64,000 bases of DNA. It comes from Affinundibacterium baiyunense. Lineage in GTDB: Bacteria > Pseudomonadota > Gammaproteobacteria > Burkholderiales > Burkholderiaceae_D. The stretch is taken from assembly GCF_018139645.1 (NCBI RefSeq), contig NZ_JAGSPM010000001.1:1-64000 (forward strand). Reading direction: 5' to 3'. Positions 8,466 through 17,323 of the stretch are shown here, piece by piece; the first letter of the stretch is position 1, and the number at the start of each line of letters is the position of its first letter. A model generated the notes under the pieces. It made no database searches, was not told the DNA's origin, and worked only from the letters and a program-made list of their open reading frames with translations. Position numbers and translations under genes: made by a program.

Positions 8466-8486
8466 AGGTGGGAACCCGATTCCCAC
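8311..8486 (-). ncRNA. Candidate structured mRNA leader with five consecutive hairpins
   Basis: Read on the minus strand towards the transglycosylase start, five stems follow each other: 8486-8468 (GTGGGAA/TTCCCAC); 8461-8439 (GTAAGGA/TCCTTAC); 8433-8416 (GGC closed by a GAAA tetraloop); 8399-8360 (10 bp, CATTCTTTTC/GAAAAGAATG); and 8348-8311 (CGTCTTAGA/TCTAAGACG outside, ATCAGA/TCTGAT inside). The last stem ends 80 bases before the start codon. The perfection of the stems argues for a selected RNA structure. I do not recognise a known riboswitch consensus. An alternative is translation of the embedded short frame. Confidence 0.45.
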
Positions 8487-8739
8487 TATCATGTTCTATC
8501 GCTTAGTTTGAACGACGAATATGACCTTAGGCTTTAAAATATTACTGTAAATCAATTCAGTAGTTTTTAAAGTTGGCGAATTGTATGGGGGCATTTATAT
8601 CGAGTCAATACTATAAAAACGGTTTTTTATAACTTTTGGATCTTATTTAATTGCTGCAATGCGGCAAAGCTCAATAAAATCAATTACTTGCCTAGCTATT
8701 CTAAGTAAGCGCTTTGATCAATCGAATTCGTAAAAAAAG

Positions 8740-10224
8740 ATGAAATATTCAGATTTAAGGGATTTTATTTCCCAATTGCAGCAACAAAGTGAATTAAAAC
8801 AAATAGTTACGCCAGTCTCTCCAATTTTGGAGATGACCGAAATCTGCGATAGGACTTTGCGTGCCGAGGGGCCTGCTTTGCTATTTACGAATCCGAAAGG
8901 ACATTCCATCCCTGTGTTAGGAAACTTGTTCGGAACGCCACAGCGCGTCGCTTTAGGCATGGGGGCAAGCGGTATTAGTGAGCTGCGAAAAATCGGACAT
9001 GTGCTTTCATCTTTGAAGGAGCCAGAACCACCAAAGGGTTTTAAAGATATTTTAGGTCTGGGCTCGCTGGTGAAAGCAGTATGGGATATGGCTCCGAAAG
9101 AGTTACGTGGCGCCCCGTGCCAGGAAATTGTGTGGGAAGGAAACGATGTTGATTTAGCTCGTTTACCTATCCAACATTGTTGGCCTGGTGATGTAGCGCC
9201 GCTGATTACTTGGGGCTTGGTGATCACAAAAGGACCGCATAAGAAGCGTCAAAATTTAGGAATTTACCGTCAGCAGGTGTTGAGTCGAAATAAAGTCATT
9301 ATGCGCTGGCTGGCACACCGTGGTGGTGCATTGGATTTTCGTGAACATGCGTTGGCAACCAAAGGAAAGCCTTACCCGATTGCGGTTGCTTTGGGTGCGG
9401 ATCCCGCCACTATTTTGGGTGCAGTGACCCCTGTTCCTGATAGCCTTTCTGAATATCAATTTGCAGGACTATTACGTGGCAGTCGCACCGAGCTAGTAAA
9501 AGCGATTGGGAGTGAGTTGAGAGTGCCCGCATCTGCAGAGATTGTTCTAGAGGGACATATTTATCCAGATGAGACGCATCCAAGTGGATATGAGCATGCC
9601 TTGGAGGGGCCGTATGGTGACCACACAGGCTACTATAACGAGCAAGATTATTTCCCTGTATTTACAATAGATAGAATCACGATGCGACGAGATCCTATCT
9701 ACCATTCTACCTATACTGGGAAACCACCTGATGAACCTGCTATCTTAGGTGTGGCATTGAATGAGGTCTTTATTCCTTTATTACAGAAACAATTTCCTGA
9801 GATAACAGATTTTTATTTGCCGCCTGAAGGATGTAGTTACCGAATGGCTGTAGTGCAAATGAAGAAATCATATGCGGGACATGCGAAACGCGTGATGTTT
9901 GGCGTATGGAGTTTTTTACGCCAGTTTATGTATACCAAGTTCATTATCGTGGTTGACGAAGATGTCAATATTCGTGACTGGAAAGAAGTCATCTGGGCAA
10001 TTACGACCAGAGTTGACCCAATCCGAGATACGACGATGGTAGACAATACACCGATTGATTACCTTGATTTTGCGTCTCCGATTAGTGGTTTGGGTAGCAA
10101 GATGGGATTGGATGCTACAAACAAGTGGCCCGGTGAAACTTCACGTGAGTGGGGAAGTACAATTCAAATGTCACCAGAAATCAAAAAACGCATTGATGAT
10201 ATATGGCAGGAACTAGGTTTGTAG
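8740..10224 (+). CDS. ubiD: UbiD family decarboxylase (3-polyprenyl-4-hydroxybenzoate decarboxylase)
   Basis: Prenylated-FMN-dependent decarboxylase of ubiquinone synthesis, acting on the polyprenylated 4-hydroxybenzoate ring. The 494 residues match UbiD along the whole length: [13 protein letters not shown] start, [15 protein letters not shown], the IYRQQVL and [10 protein letters not shown] blocks (prFMN site), [20 protein letters not shown] with the acidic catalytic network, and [18 protein letters not shown] near the end. Length is normal. The ribosome binding site is weak (aaaaaaag). Its partner ubiX (prFMN synthase) is not in the window. It is divergent from the transglycosylase gene and followed by the SRP RNA gene. 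Confidence 0.94.
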   Translation: MKYSDLRDFISQLQQQSELKQIVTPVSPILEMTEICDRTLRAEGPALLFTNPKGHSIPVLGNLFGTPQRVALGMGASGISELRKIGHVLSSLKEPEPPKGFKDILGLGSLVKAVWDMAPKELRGAPCQEIVWEGNDVDLARLPIQHCWPGDVAPLITWGLVITKGPHKKRQNLGIYRQQVLSRNKVIMRWLAHRGGALDFREHALATKGKPYPIAVALGADPATILGAVTPVPDSLSEYQFAGLLRGSRTELVKAIGSELRVPASAEIVLEGHIYPDETHPSGYEHALEGPYGDHTGYYNEQDYFPVFTIDRITMRRDPIYHSTYTGKPPDEPAILGVALNEVFIPLLQKQFPEITDFYLPPEGCSYRMAVVQMKKSYAGHAKRVMFGVWSFLRQFMYTKFIIVVDEDVNIRDWKEVIWAITTRVDPIRDTTMVDNTPIDYLDFASPISGLGSKMGLDATNKWPGETSREWGSTIQMSPEIKKRIDDIWQELGL

Positions 10225-10278
10225 AAGCATAGGCGAGTTGATCTGTAATCAAGATCGAATTTGGATTTGGTTTTTTCA

Positions 10279-10307
10279 TTCACGGATATCAAGCAATGCG
10301 CTATAAT
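10279..10307 (+). promoter_or_regulatory. Promoter of the SRP RNA gene
   Basis: A perfect -10 box TATAAT at 10302-10307 lies 7 bases before the predicted RNA 5' end, and TTCACG at 10279-10284 is a partial -35 match at 17-bp spacing. This fits a sigma-70 promoter driving a short stable RNA. Confidence 0.7.
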
Positions 10308-10314
10308 TGCAGCT

Positions 10315-10411
10315 GGCGGGCCCCTGCGCATTGCGGCGTGACCAATCTGGTCAGGTCGGGAACGAAGCAGCCACAGTCATTTACCGTAAGTGCCGCAGAT
10401 CAGGCTCGCCT
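10315..10411 (+). ncRNA. ffs: Signal recognition particle RNA, small bacterial type (4.5S)
   Basis: The conserved apical domain is present: GGTCAGGTCGGGAACGAAGC followed by AGCC, containing the GGAA tetraloop and the asymmetric loop bound by the Ffh M domain. The ends pair (GGCGGGC at 10315-10321 with GCTCGCC at 10404-10410), giving a single hairpin of about 97 nt. The RNA targets nascent membrane and exported proteins through Ffh/FtsY. Position next to dnaX is common in betaproteobacteria. Exact ends are inferred from base pairing and the -10 position. Confidence 0.93.
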
Positions 10412-10648
10412 CCTTTTCAAATATGGACTCGCTCCAATAATTGTTCTCTTTTTCCTCTTGATTTTGTTCACACATTTATTCTTTTGCATTGAATGTGAAA
10501 TTAGAGGCTGCCAACTTTCCTAAAGTTCTTTAGAATGCAGCAGCAATATCAAATGCGTCCGCTTTGCTTGCATTAGATGAGGCAATTGGCGAAGTTTGGT
10601 GCAATTGCTTGTGTGATTAGTCGCGAATTTTTGCGCGCAAGAATAAGG

Positions 10649-10654
10649 TAAAAT
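10649..10654 (+). promoter_or_regulatory. TAAAAT -10-like box immediately before dnaX
   Basis: AGGTAAAAT ends six bases before the dnaX ATG at 10661. Initiation at the usual distance would put the first transcribed base at or next to the start codon, giving a leaderless or nearly leaderless mRNA. The same arrangement recurs at surE. The AAGG at 10645-10648 is alternatively a distant Shine-Dalgarno. Confidence 0.35.
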
Positions 10655-10660
10655 TGAAAA

Positions 10661-13126
10661 ATGTCCTATCAAGTCCTAGCTCGAAAATATCGCCCTAAAA
10701 GTTTTGATACCTTAGTCGGGCAGGAGCATGTGGTACGCGCGCTAACGCATGCTTTGGATCAACAACGTCTGCATCACGCTTATTTATTTACTGGCACACG
10801 TGGCGTCGGTAAAACAACTTTGTCACGCATTTTGGCAAAATCTTTCAATTGTGAAAAAGGGATTACTGCGCAGCCATGCGGCCAGTGCGATGCCTGTACT
10901 TCAATTGATGCTGGACGATTCGTTGATTACATTGAGATGGATGCGGCATCAAATCGTGGTGTCGATGAAATGGCATCTCTGCTAGAGCAAGCAATTTATG
11001 CTCCTTCTAATGCACGCTTTAAAGTCTATATGATAGACGAGGTGCATATGCTGACTAACCATGCCTTCAATTCCATGTTGAAGACTTTAGAAGAGCCGCC
11101 TGAGCATGTAAAATTTATTTTAGCGACGACAGATCCTCAAAAAATTCCGGTGACAGTGCTATCGCGCTGTCTGCAATTTAATTTAAAACAAATGCCGCCA
11201 GGACATATTGTTGGACATCTCGAAAATATACTAGGTCAAGAGCAAATTGATTTTGAAGTGGCTGCATTGCGTTTGTTAGCGCAAGGCGCGCATGGATCGA
11301 TGCGTGATGCTTTGTCTTTGACAGATCAAGCAATTGCCTATGCGGCTGGGAAAGTCAGTTTGGATGCCGTGCAAAGTATGCTAGGTGCGCTTGACCAATC
11401 GTATTTAATTCGTTTGTTAGATGCCTTAGTTGCTGAAGATGGCGCAGGCCTATTGGCTGTAGCAGATGAGATGTCTGCTCGTAGTTTGTCTTATAAAGCC
11501 GCTTTGCAAGATTTGGGAAGTATGTTGCACCAAATCGCGATTGCGCAAATGGTTCCTGCGGCGTTGGCTGATGATTTGCCAGAACGTACAGAATTATTGC
11601 GTCTAGCGCAGAGCTTTAATAAAGAAGAAGTGCAGCTGTATTACCAAATTGCTGTTCATGGACGAAATGAAATTGGATTGGCTCCGGACGAATATGCCGG
11701 TTTCAGTATGACGCTGTTGCGCATGTTGGCGTTTAGGCCAAGTTCAATTGCTTCTATGTCGAATCAGGGCGGAAGTGCTACCTCGACTAGTCGTCCATCT
11801 GTAACTCGGCCCGCAGCAACTACGCCTATGAGTAGTGCTGTGAACGGTGCGCGTCCAATAATGTCGTCTCAGACTTCGGCGGTGGTTGTGGATACGGCAG
11901 CCAATTCTTCTATGAGTGTTTCTGTTAAGGCGACCACAAACGTTTCGGCAAGCGTTTCAGAAAACCTTCCTACAAACGCTCCCATACATGCGCCAGCGAT
12001 TGCTACAATATCGCCAGCCTCGGCAGCTCCGGCGGTTGCAGCTTCGACAGTCAATGCACCAGCTGTGAAGCCTATGAGTCCAGCTATGGCGGCGTTGGCT
12101 GCAGCTCGCGCTGCTAGCGGTAAAAAAACGGCGGGGTCGGCAATTTCGAGTCCCTCTGCAGCGGCGATGCCTAAAGAAACGCCAGAGTTACATCGAGTTG
12201 AATCACCTGTGGTAGTTCAGGAAACTTCGGAAAGCACGGCAACAAAAGTGCCGGAGTTAAATCAGCCTGAAAGCCTTGATCCAACACTTGCAAGCAACGA
12301 TGGCACACCTGCATATGTGAACGACAATTCAATGCCGCCACCGTGGGATGAAATTGATTCACAGACGTTTGATGCTTACACATCGCAAGCGAGTTCGGGT
12401 GGGCGTCGGAAAGAGATACAAGAATCCGATTACTGGAAAGAAGATAGTTCTGGCGAATTGAATTTAGCGCAGTTGTCGCATCCAGAGGGCGATAGTCTAA
12501 CAAGTAGCGCGCCAAGTTTGAATGCAACTGGAATCAATCCACCCGTATTGTCGAACAATCCTTTGGATGCTGAAAATGTGGGACTAAATATTGCATCGCA
12601 AGAGTTTGAAGTCAAAGAGCCAGAAACGCAGCGCATCCAAGAGAAGCGAAGCACAGAACAAGTTATTGAGAATAATTCTGTGACGCCAAGTTCGCCGATG
12701 AAACCTTTGCAATTGATGCCAATGGCAGAAATTAATTGGGATGGTCATTGGCCAAATCTCGCTGCTTCACTCCCTGTGCGTGGTGTGGCGCAGCAACTAG
12801 CGCAACAGAGTGAGTTGAGACAATGCCTAGTCAACGGGAACGCTATTTTGTTTAAACTGTGTGTGCCTTTACAAACATTATTATCAGCAGGCAGTGGTGA
12901 GAAACTCAGTGCTGCATTAAATGAGCGATTTGCTGAGTTCGGTCGTGAGATTCGTCTCGATTTTGAAATTGGTGCTGTTGCGCAGACTGCCAATGCACAG
13001 GCTGTGGCTGAGCGGGCTGAGCGCCAAGTGCAAGCTGAGCAAGCGATACAGTCTGACAGCTTTGTGCAAGCTTTAATGCGTGAATTTGGTGCGACGATTT
13101 TAACCGGTAGTGTGCGTCCAATTTAG
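10661..13126 (+). CDS. dnaX: DNA polymerase III subunits gamma and tau
   Basis: Clamp-loader ATPase that opens the beta clamp and, as tau, ties polymerase cores and DnaB together. The 821 residues show Walker A GTRGVGKT (44-51), a zinc site with four Cys (about 64-79), the Walker B/DEVH block YMIDEVHML and sensor-1/SRC finger VTVLSRCLQF within residues 1-360. A long low-complexity Ala/Ser/Pro linker follows (about 365-680). The folded tau C-terminus (from about 685) binds the polymerase alpha subunit. Inside the linker lies A7 at 12122-12128; a -1 slip there would meet TAA at 12172-12174 and give a 504-residue gamma-like protein. The classical A AAA AAG heptamer is absent. First gene of dnaX-ybaB-recR. 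Confidence 0.96.
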   Translation: MSYQVLARKYRPKSFDTLVGQEHVVRALTHALDQQRLHHAYLFTGTRGVGKTTLSRILAKSFNCEKGITAQPCGQCDACTSIDAGRFVDYIEMDAASNRGVDEMASLLEQAIYAPSNARFKVYMIDEVHMLTNHAFNSMLKTLEEPPEHVKFILATTDPQKIPVTVLSRCLQFNLKQMPPGHIVGHLENILGQEQIDFEVAALRLLAQGAHGSMRDALSLTDQAIAYAAGKVSLDAVQSMLGALDQSYLIRLLDALVAEDGAGLLAVADEMSARSLSYKAALQDLGSMLHQIAIAQMVPAALADDLPERTELLRLAQSFNKEEVQLYYQIAVHGRNEIGLAPDEYAGFSMTLLRMLAFRPSSIASMSNQGGSATSTSRPSVTRPAATTPMSSAVNGARPIMSSQTSAVVVDTAANSSMSVSVKATTNVSASVSENLPTNAPIHAPAIATISPASAAPAVAASTVNAPAVKPMSPAMAALAAARAASGKKTAGSAISSPSAAAMPKETPELHRVESPVVVQETSESTATKVPELNQPESLDPTLASNDGTPAYVNDNSMPPPWDEIDSQTFDAYTSQASSGGRRKEIQESDYWKEDSSGELNLAQLSHPEGDSLTSSAPSLNATGINPPVLSNNPLDAENVGLNIASQEFEVKEPETQRIQEKRSTEQVIENNSVTPSSPMKPLQLMPMAEINWDGHWPNLAASLPVRGVAQQLAQQSELRQCLVNGNAILFKLCVPLQTLLSAGSGEKLSAALNERFAEFGREIRLDFEIGAVAQTANAQAVAERAERQVQAEQAIQSDSFVQALMREFGATILTGSVRPI

Positions 13127-13204
13127 TGAAAATGATAACTCACCGGTTGAGTCACGAGATCGATACGAAGAATTTCTTTATTCGTTTTATTTAGGAGAAT
13201 TTTT

Positions 13205-13531
13205 ATGATGAAAAATCAATTAGCTGGCTTGATGAAGCAAGCGCAAGCAATGCAAGACAATATGAAAAAAGCGCAAGACCAATTGGCTTTGATCGAGGTT
13301 GAAGGGCAGTCTGGTGCTGGTTTGGTGCGTGTAATAATGACATGCAAAAATGATGTAAAACGTGTGGTGATCGATCCTTCACTTTTGGCAGATGATAAAG
13401 ATATGCTGGAAGATTTGGTTGCGGCGGCGTTTAATGATGCAGTTCGTAAAGCAGAAGCGACAAGCCAAGAGAAAATGGCAGGATTAACAGCAGGTATGCC
13501 GCTGCCACCTGGTTTTAAACTGCCTTTCTAA
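13205..13531 (+). CDS. ybaB: Nucleoid-associated protein, YbaB/EbfC family
   Basis: Small dimeric DNA-binding protein of 108 residues. It has an N-terminal coiled-coil helix rich in Gln/Lys ([21 protein letters not shown]), a central beta strand block [30 protein letters not shown], a second helix with [22 protein letters not shown] and the Gly/Pro-rich tail [13 protein letters not shown], all typical. Start supported by AGGAG seven bases upstream. It sits between dnaX and recR in the widely conserved order, linking it to replication/repair. Binding site preference is not evident from sequence. Confidence 0.95.
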   Translation: MMKNQLAGLMKQAQAMQDNMKKAQDQLALIEVEGQSGAGLVRVIMTCKNDVKRVVIDPSLLADDKDMLEDLVAAAFNDAVRKAEATSQEKMAGLTAGMPLPPGFKLPF

Positions 13532-13580
13532 TTGATATCAGTGATCCGCCGTAGTAGATGCGGTGAATTTTATTTATCTT

Positions 13581-13610
13581 GAAGCGCATCAAAATTTGAT
13601 GCGCTTCTTT
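13581..13610 (+). terminator. Terminator-like hairpin between ybaB and recR
   Basis: GAAGCGCATCAAA and TTTGATGCGCTTC pair perfectly around a tight centre and are followed by TTT. It lies 50 bases past the ybaB stop and 15 before the recR GTG, so it may partly terminate dnaX-ybaB transcription or modulate recR translation. Confidence 0.65.
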
Positions 13611-13625
13611 CATTGAGAATCTCGC

Positions 13626-14222
13626 GTGAAATCATTAAGCAGTCTAGAACAACTTGCTGAAGCGTTGCGACGTTTGCCGGGTGTTGGGCCGAAATCCGCA
13701 TTACGCATGACTTATCATCTGCTGCAACACGATAGAGAAGGGGCAGAGCAGATTGGCAAGGCCATGCTGAATGCCTTAAACATGGTGCATAACTGTCAGT
13801 CTTGTAATACCTTTACCGAAAATGAGATTTGCGATACTTGTGCGGACACGGGCAGAGATTTATCTCTGTTGTGTGTGGTCGAGTCACCTAGTGATCAGCT
13901 GATGATTGAGCAAACGATGACCTTCAAAGGCTTGTACTTTGTATTGATGGGCCGTTTGTCACCATTAGACGGTATTGGTCCACAGGATATACATCTTGAA
14001 AAGTTAATTCAGCGTGCTACTGATGGTGCGGTAAAAGAAGTGGTGTTGGCAACTAACTTCAACAACGAAGGTGAGGCAACCGCTCATTACATTAGTGAGA
14101 CCTTGAAGGCGCGCGGCTTAAACGTAAGCCGATTAGCACGAGGTGTGCCGGTGGGTGGCGAGTTGGAATACGTTGATCCTGGCACGATTGCGAGGGCGAT
14201 GCTGGATAGGCGAGTTACTTGA
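13626..14222 (+). CDS. recR: Recombination protein RecR
   Basis: Part of the RecFOR system that loads RecA onto gapped DNA. The 198 residues comprise the N-terminal helix-hairpin-helix ([15 protein letters not shown]), the zinc finger CQSC...CDTC, the Toprim domain ([17 protein letters not shown] through [19 protein letters not shown]) and the C-terminal [21 protein letters not shown] signature. The start is GTG at 13626; the first residues [18 protein letters not shown] match the family, and no good ATG is available. It overlaps the next gene by one base, so the downstream CoA-transferase is probably translationally coupled. Confidence 0.95.
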   Translation: MKSLSSLEQLAEALRRLPGVGPKSALRMTYHLLQHDREGAEQIGKAMLNALNMVHNCQSCNTFTENEICDTCADTGRDLSLLCVVESPSDQLMIEQTMTFKGLYFVLMGRLSPLDGIGPQDIHLEKLIQRATDGAVKEVVLATNFNNEGEATAHYISETLKARGLNVSRLARGVPVGGELEYVDPGTIARAMLDRRVT

Positions 14223-15472
14223 TGACCTGTGATAACAATAAACCGATGGGCCCCTTAGCTGGCGTAAAAGTGCTTGAAATGGGAACCTTAATCGCAGGGC
14301 CATTTTGCTCGCGCATGTTGGCCGAGTTTGGGGCAGAAGTCATAAAAATCGAGGCGCCTGATGGTGGCGATCCTTTGCGTCATTGGCGTGTCTTGAAGGA
14401 TGGTACTTCGCTTTGGTGGAGTGTACAGGCACGAAATAAAAAAAGCATTACCTTGAACTTGAAGACCGAGGAGGCGCAGGAAATTGCCCGTCGGTTGGCA
14501 TTGGATGCAGACATCATTATTGAGAATTACCGCCCTGGTGTTTTGGAGAAGTGGCGGCTTGGTTATGAAGATTTGCGAGCGATAAATCCCGCCACAATTA
14601 TGGTTCGTTTATCGGGTTATGGACAAACTGGTCCTATGCGCGATTTACCGGGCTTCGGTGCGATCGGAGAGTCGATGGGAGGCTTGCGTTATGTGTCAGG
14701 GCATCCTGATCGTCCTCCTGTGCGTGTCGGTATTTCGATAGGCGACTCAGTTGCCGCTTTGCACGGTGTGATTGGTGCGATGATGGCGTTGCGTCATCGC
14801 GATGTGAGTGGTGGACGCTGGAATGGAAAGTCAGGCGATGACTTAGTTGCTGGGCAAGGGCAGATGGTGGATGTCGCGCTCTATGAATCTGTCTTTAATT
14901 TGATGGAGTCTTTGGTACCTGAGTTTGATTTTGCTGGTGTGGTGCGGGAGCGCACTGGAGGTGCTTTGCCGGGCATTGTGCCATCGAATACTTACACAAC
15001 TTCAGAAGGTGAAAGTATTGTGATTGCTGGCAATGGTGATGCTATTTTTCATCGATTAATGTTAGCAATTGATAGAGCAGATCTAGCGCATGATCATTCT
15101 CTACAGAGAAATGATGGGCGGGTGCCACGTACCGCGGAAATTGATGCTGCTATTCAAGCTTGGTGCGATACGCAGACGATCGATCAAGCTTTGGTTAGTT
15201 TACGAGCGGCCGATGTCCCAGTAGGAAAAATTTACTCGGTACGAGATATGATGAGCGATGCGCAATTTCAAGCGCGCGATATGTTTGAACAGCATGAATT
15301 TGCAGACGGTGCGAAACTAAAAATCCCTGCGATCAGTCCTAAGCTATCTGAGACCCCGGGCAAAACGCGATGGTTGGGGCCGGCGCTAGGGGCGCATACC
15401 GAACAAGTATTGGCGGAATTAGGTTATACAGACGCGCAAATTCAAGCGTTTAAAGAGCAACAAATCATCTGA
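14222..15472 (+). CDS. Class III CoA-transferase (CaiB/BaiF family)
   Basis: Transfers CoA between organic acids through an aspartyl-CoA intermediate. The 416-residue protein has the family opening (GPLAGVKVLEMGTLIAGPFCSRMLAEFGAEVIKIE split over residues about 10-45) and the NKKSITLNLKTEEAQEIARRL block. SISIGD-like context around GDSVAALHG includes the probable catalytic Asp, and the C-terminal TRWLGPALGAHTEQVLAELGY is also typical. The ATG at 14222 overlaps the recR stop by one base. Substrate is unknown; family members handle formyl-, succinyl-, carnitine- or aryl-CoA, and no CoA-ligase or dehydrogenase partner lies nearby to narrow it. Confidence 0.88.
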   Translation: MTCDNNKPMGPLAGVKVLEMGTLIAGPFCSRMLAEFGAEVIKIEAPDGGDPLRHWRVLKDGTSLWWSVQARNKKSITLNLKTEEAQEIARRLALDADIIIENYRPGVLEKWRLGYEDLRAINPATIMVRLSGYGQTGPMRDLPGFGAIGESMGGLRYVSGHPDRPPVRVGISIGDSVAALHGVIGAMMALRHRDVSGGRWNGKSGDDLVAGQGQMVDVALYESVFNLMESLVPEFDFAGVVRERTGGALPGIVPSNTYTTSEGESIVIAGNGDAIFHRLMLAIDRADLAHDHSLQRNDGRVPRTAEIDAAIQAWCDTQTIDQALVSLRAADVPVGKIYSVRDMMSDAQFQARDMFEQHEFADGAKLKIPAISPKLSETPGKTRWLGPALGAHTEQVLAELGYTDAQIQAFKEQQII

Positions 15473-15484
15473 TCGGTTGCTCTT
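15453..15484. terminator. Hairpin at the convergent CoA-transferase/marC junction
   Basis: AAGAGCAAC (15453-15461) pairs perfectly with GTTGCTCTT (15476-15484). The stem straddles the CoA-transferase stop codon and ends 12 bases from the marC stop, so it could end transcription from both sides. The downstream T content is modest. Confidence 0.55.
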
Positions 15485-15496
15485 GCTTTCTTTGAC

Positions 15497-16096
15497 TTAT
15501 AAGGTTTTTAGATATTCGCGAATACCTGCTAATAACATTTCTACCGCCATCGCTGTCAGGATCAACCCCATTAGACGTTCGACCGCAGTCATGGTGCGCT
15601 CTCCGAGAGCTCTCTGCATTCGTTCTGCACCGAGCAGTACAACCAGCCAAACCAAGGCGACAGCAACAAGTGCTCCAACATGCACAATGAGGTCTGAGCT
15701 ACTGTTTGATGAAAACAGTAGAACGGTCGCAAGCGAGGATGGGCCAGCAAGTGCTGGAATCGCCAAGGGAACGATGAATGGTTCACTATTGCCTTCAGTT
15801 GCACCAAATACGCCACCTTCTTGTGGGAAGACCATGCGAAGTGCAATCAAAAAGAGAATCACGCCACCGCCAATACGTAAGGCGACCTCAGACAATTGAA
15901 GCGCTTTTAAAAAATGTTTGCCGAAGAACATAAATAACAGCAAAAGAATAAACGCGATTGCGCATTCTCGAACTACGACACGCCAACGACGCTCAGGTGA
16001 GACAGTAGAAAGTGCACTGACAAAGATTGGAATGTTGCCAAATGGGTCGGTAACGAGAATGAGAAGTATAAAGGCCTGGAAAAAGTCTTGTGTCAT
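15497..16096 (-). CDS. MarC family integral membrane protein
   Basis: A 199-residue inner-membrane protein with about six hydrophobic segments. MarC landmarks: FILLILVTDPFGNIPIFVSAL in the first segment, an FGKHFLKALQLSEVALRIGGGVILFLIAL region, and FIVPLAIPALAGPSSLATVLL in the centre. The role of the family is unresolved; the old link to multiple antibiotic resistance in E. coli was not upheld. I chose the ATG at 16096 because MTQDFFQAFILL matches the family start, whereas a frame extending to 16162 adds 22 atypical residues; neither start has a strong Shine-Dalgarno. Confidence 0.87.
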   Translation of the reverse strand: MTQDFFQAFILLILVTDPFGNIPIFVSALSTVSPERRWRVVVRECAIAFILLLLFMFFGKHFLKALQLSEVALRIGGGVILFLIALRMVFPQEGGVFGATEGNSEPFIVPLAIPALAGPSSLATVLLFSSNSSSDLIVHVGALVAVALVWLVVLLGAERMQRALGERTMTAVERLMGLILTAMAVEMLLAGIREYLKTL

Positions 16097-16352
16097 ATTA
16101 TTCTGCTCAGTTTGAGTGGAGGTGATTGAGGTAATTGTCGCTGGATTAAAAACTTCAATCATGGACAGCGTTGATTTTGCTGCTGATTTGCCAATAGGTC
16201 AATCAAGTTGTGTCGCTATAATCTGCGATTAAAATAAATCGCTGTATGATGTTGTAATAAGTGAAGATTTGAACGGCGATAAATTATTCAAATTCTTGAG
16301 GTCTTGAGAAATAAAGCAATAAATTTCAAGCGAAAAATATAGAGCGATAATT

Positions 16353-16535
16353 ATGGAAAAAAATAATCGACCTGATACACCATGTGTGGCTGTGTGTTCT
16401 ACTACTTTTGATGATGTTTGTCGTGGTTGTGGTAGAACTGTGGCGGAAGTCGCAGATTGGGTGTTTATGTCGCAGGAGCAAAAAGATCTTGTCTGGGATC
16501 GTATTTTGTCCGAGGGCTATCCGCGCCGTAACTAA
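16353..16535 (+). CDS. DUF1289 domain protein
   Basis: A 60-residue protein matching DUF1289: TPCVAVCSTTFDDVCRGCGRT gives the four-Cys pattern C-x3-C-x8-C-x2-C followed by a conserved EVADW and a short helix. The Cys spacing suggests metal or Fe-S binding, but the function is unknown. It has its own start with no strong ribosome binding site (agagcgataatt). It stands alone between marC and the secretion cluster. Confidence 0.85.
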   Translation: MEKNNRPDTPCVAVCSTTFDDVCRGCGRTVAEVADWVFMSQEQKDLVWDRILSEGYPRRN

Positions 16536-16841
16536 TCATCAAATGCAGCTAAATTTTCGCAGGCAAGAATAAAATGGCGATGATTTTTTTCGTGCTTGTC
16601 AAATTCAGATCCTTGTTCGTGTGCATGAATTGGAATAATTTTTCTTGTTGTGCGTGAACTAAGTTTTTTTAGTTTATTTCATGATACGATTTACACGGTA
16701 AGCTTTTATTATCACTTTCATTTTGAATTTGCCTAGTCAAGTCTCAACGGGAATGATAAATTTTTGAATTCGTCTTTTGCTGTGTATCAAATAGTAATTG
16801 ATGTAATGAATTGTGTAGATTTTTAAGCTGGTGGGAATGTG
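16536..16841. other. Upstream region of the type II secretion operon
   Basis: About 300 AT-rich bases with no gene. It should contain the promoter of gspG and the operon. A weak stem (AACTAA...TTAGTT near 16656-16676) is present. No clear -35/-10 pair or operator was identified. Confidence 0.4.
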
Positions 16842-17315
16842 ATGAAGAGTCTAAGTAATAAATCGAATCCTCGTAAGTTTCAAGTGAAGTCAATTGGGGT
16901 GGCGCTCGGCTTCACCCTAATTGAAATTATGATTGTGCTGGTCATTATGGGAATTCTTGCCGGATTGGTTGTGCCAAAGCTAATGGGGCGAACCGACGAT
17001 GCGAGGGTATTACAAGCGAAGCAGGATATTTCTACTATGCTTGGCGCATTGAAAATGTACAAGCTCGATAATCAGCGCTATCCAACTACAGAGCAAGGTT
17101 TGCAAGCACTGATAACAAAACCTACCTCTGGTCCTGCTGCAAACGGTTACAAGACGGATGGTTATATTTCAAAATTGCCAAAGGATCCTTGGGGCAATCC
17201 ATATCAATACATGTCGCCAGGTTTAAAATCTGACATCGAAATCTTCTCTTATGGCCAAGATGGAAAGCCCAACGGCGCTGGCTACGACGCTGACATTGGT
17301 TCCTGGGATCTGTAA
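16842..17315 (+). CDS. gspG: Type II secretion major pseudopilin GspG
   Basis: Main subunit of the periplasmic pseudopilus that pushes substrates through the secretin. The 157-residue precursor has the prepilin-peptidase site after a basic leader, [21 protein letters not shown], with the conserved Glu at +5. It also has the GspG-specific body: [53 protein letters not shown] and the calcium-loop-like end [10 protein letters not shown]. The second of two adjacent start codons (GTG-ATG) is taken, with GGTGGGA upstream. It is the first gene of the cluster. The peptidase gspO is not in the window. Confidence 0.96.
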   Translation: MKSLSNKSNPRKFQVKSIGVALGFTLIEIMIVLVIMGILAGLVVPKLMGRTDDARVLQAKQDISTMLGALKMYKLDNQRYPTTEQGLQALITKPTSGPAANGYKTDGYISKLPKDPWGNPYQYMSPGLKSDIEIFSYGQDGKPNGAGYDADIGSWDL

Positions 17316-17323
17316 GTCATAAC

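Larger units (their letters stand above)
8231..8739. other. Divergent intergenic region holding the transglycosylase leader
   Basis: Lies between the minus-strand transglycosylase and plus-strand ubiD. The left two-thirds is the hairpin-rich leader of the former. The right third (about 8520-8739) is AT-rich and should hold both promoters; the ubiD start has only aaaaaaag as a weak ribosome binding site. No tRNA or recognised RNA family was found. Confidence 0.5.

Noticed and set aside
10296-10523. A 75-codon frame over the SRP RNA region
   Set aside because: It reads straight through the conserved SRP RNA hairpin and its promoter, has Cys/Phe-rich random composition and no ribosome binding site.
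12119-12130. Classical E. coli-type dnaX slippery heptamer
   Set aside because: The sequence is GGT AAA AAA ACG, so the tandem -1 re-pairing of A AAA AAG is not available; only generic slippage on A7 remains, reported as a finding.
15477-15899. A 140-codon frame antisense to marC
   Set aside because: Thr/Ser/Pro-rich translation with no family resemblance; explained by codon use of the membrane protein on the other strand.
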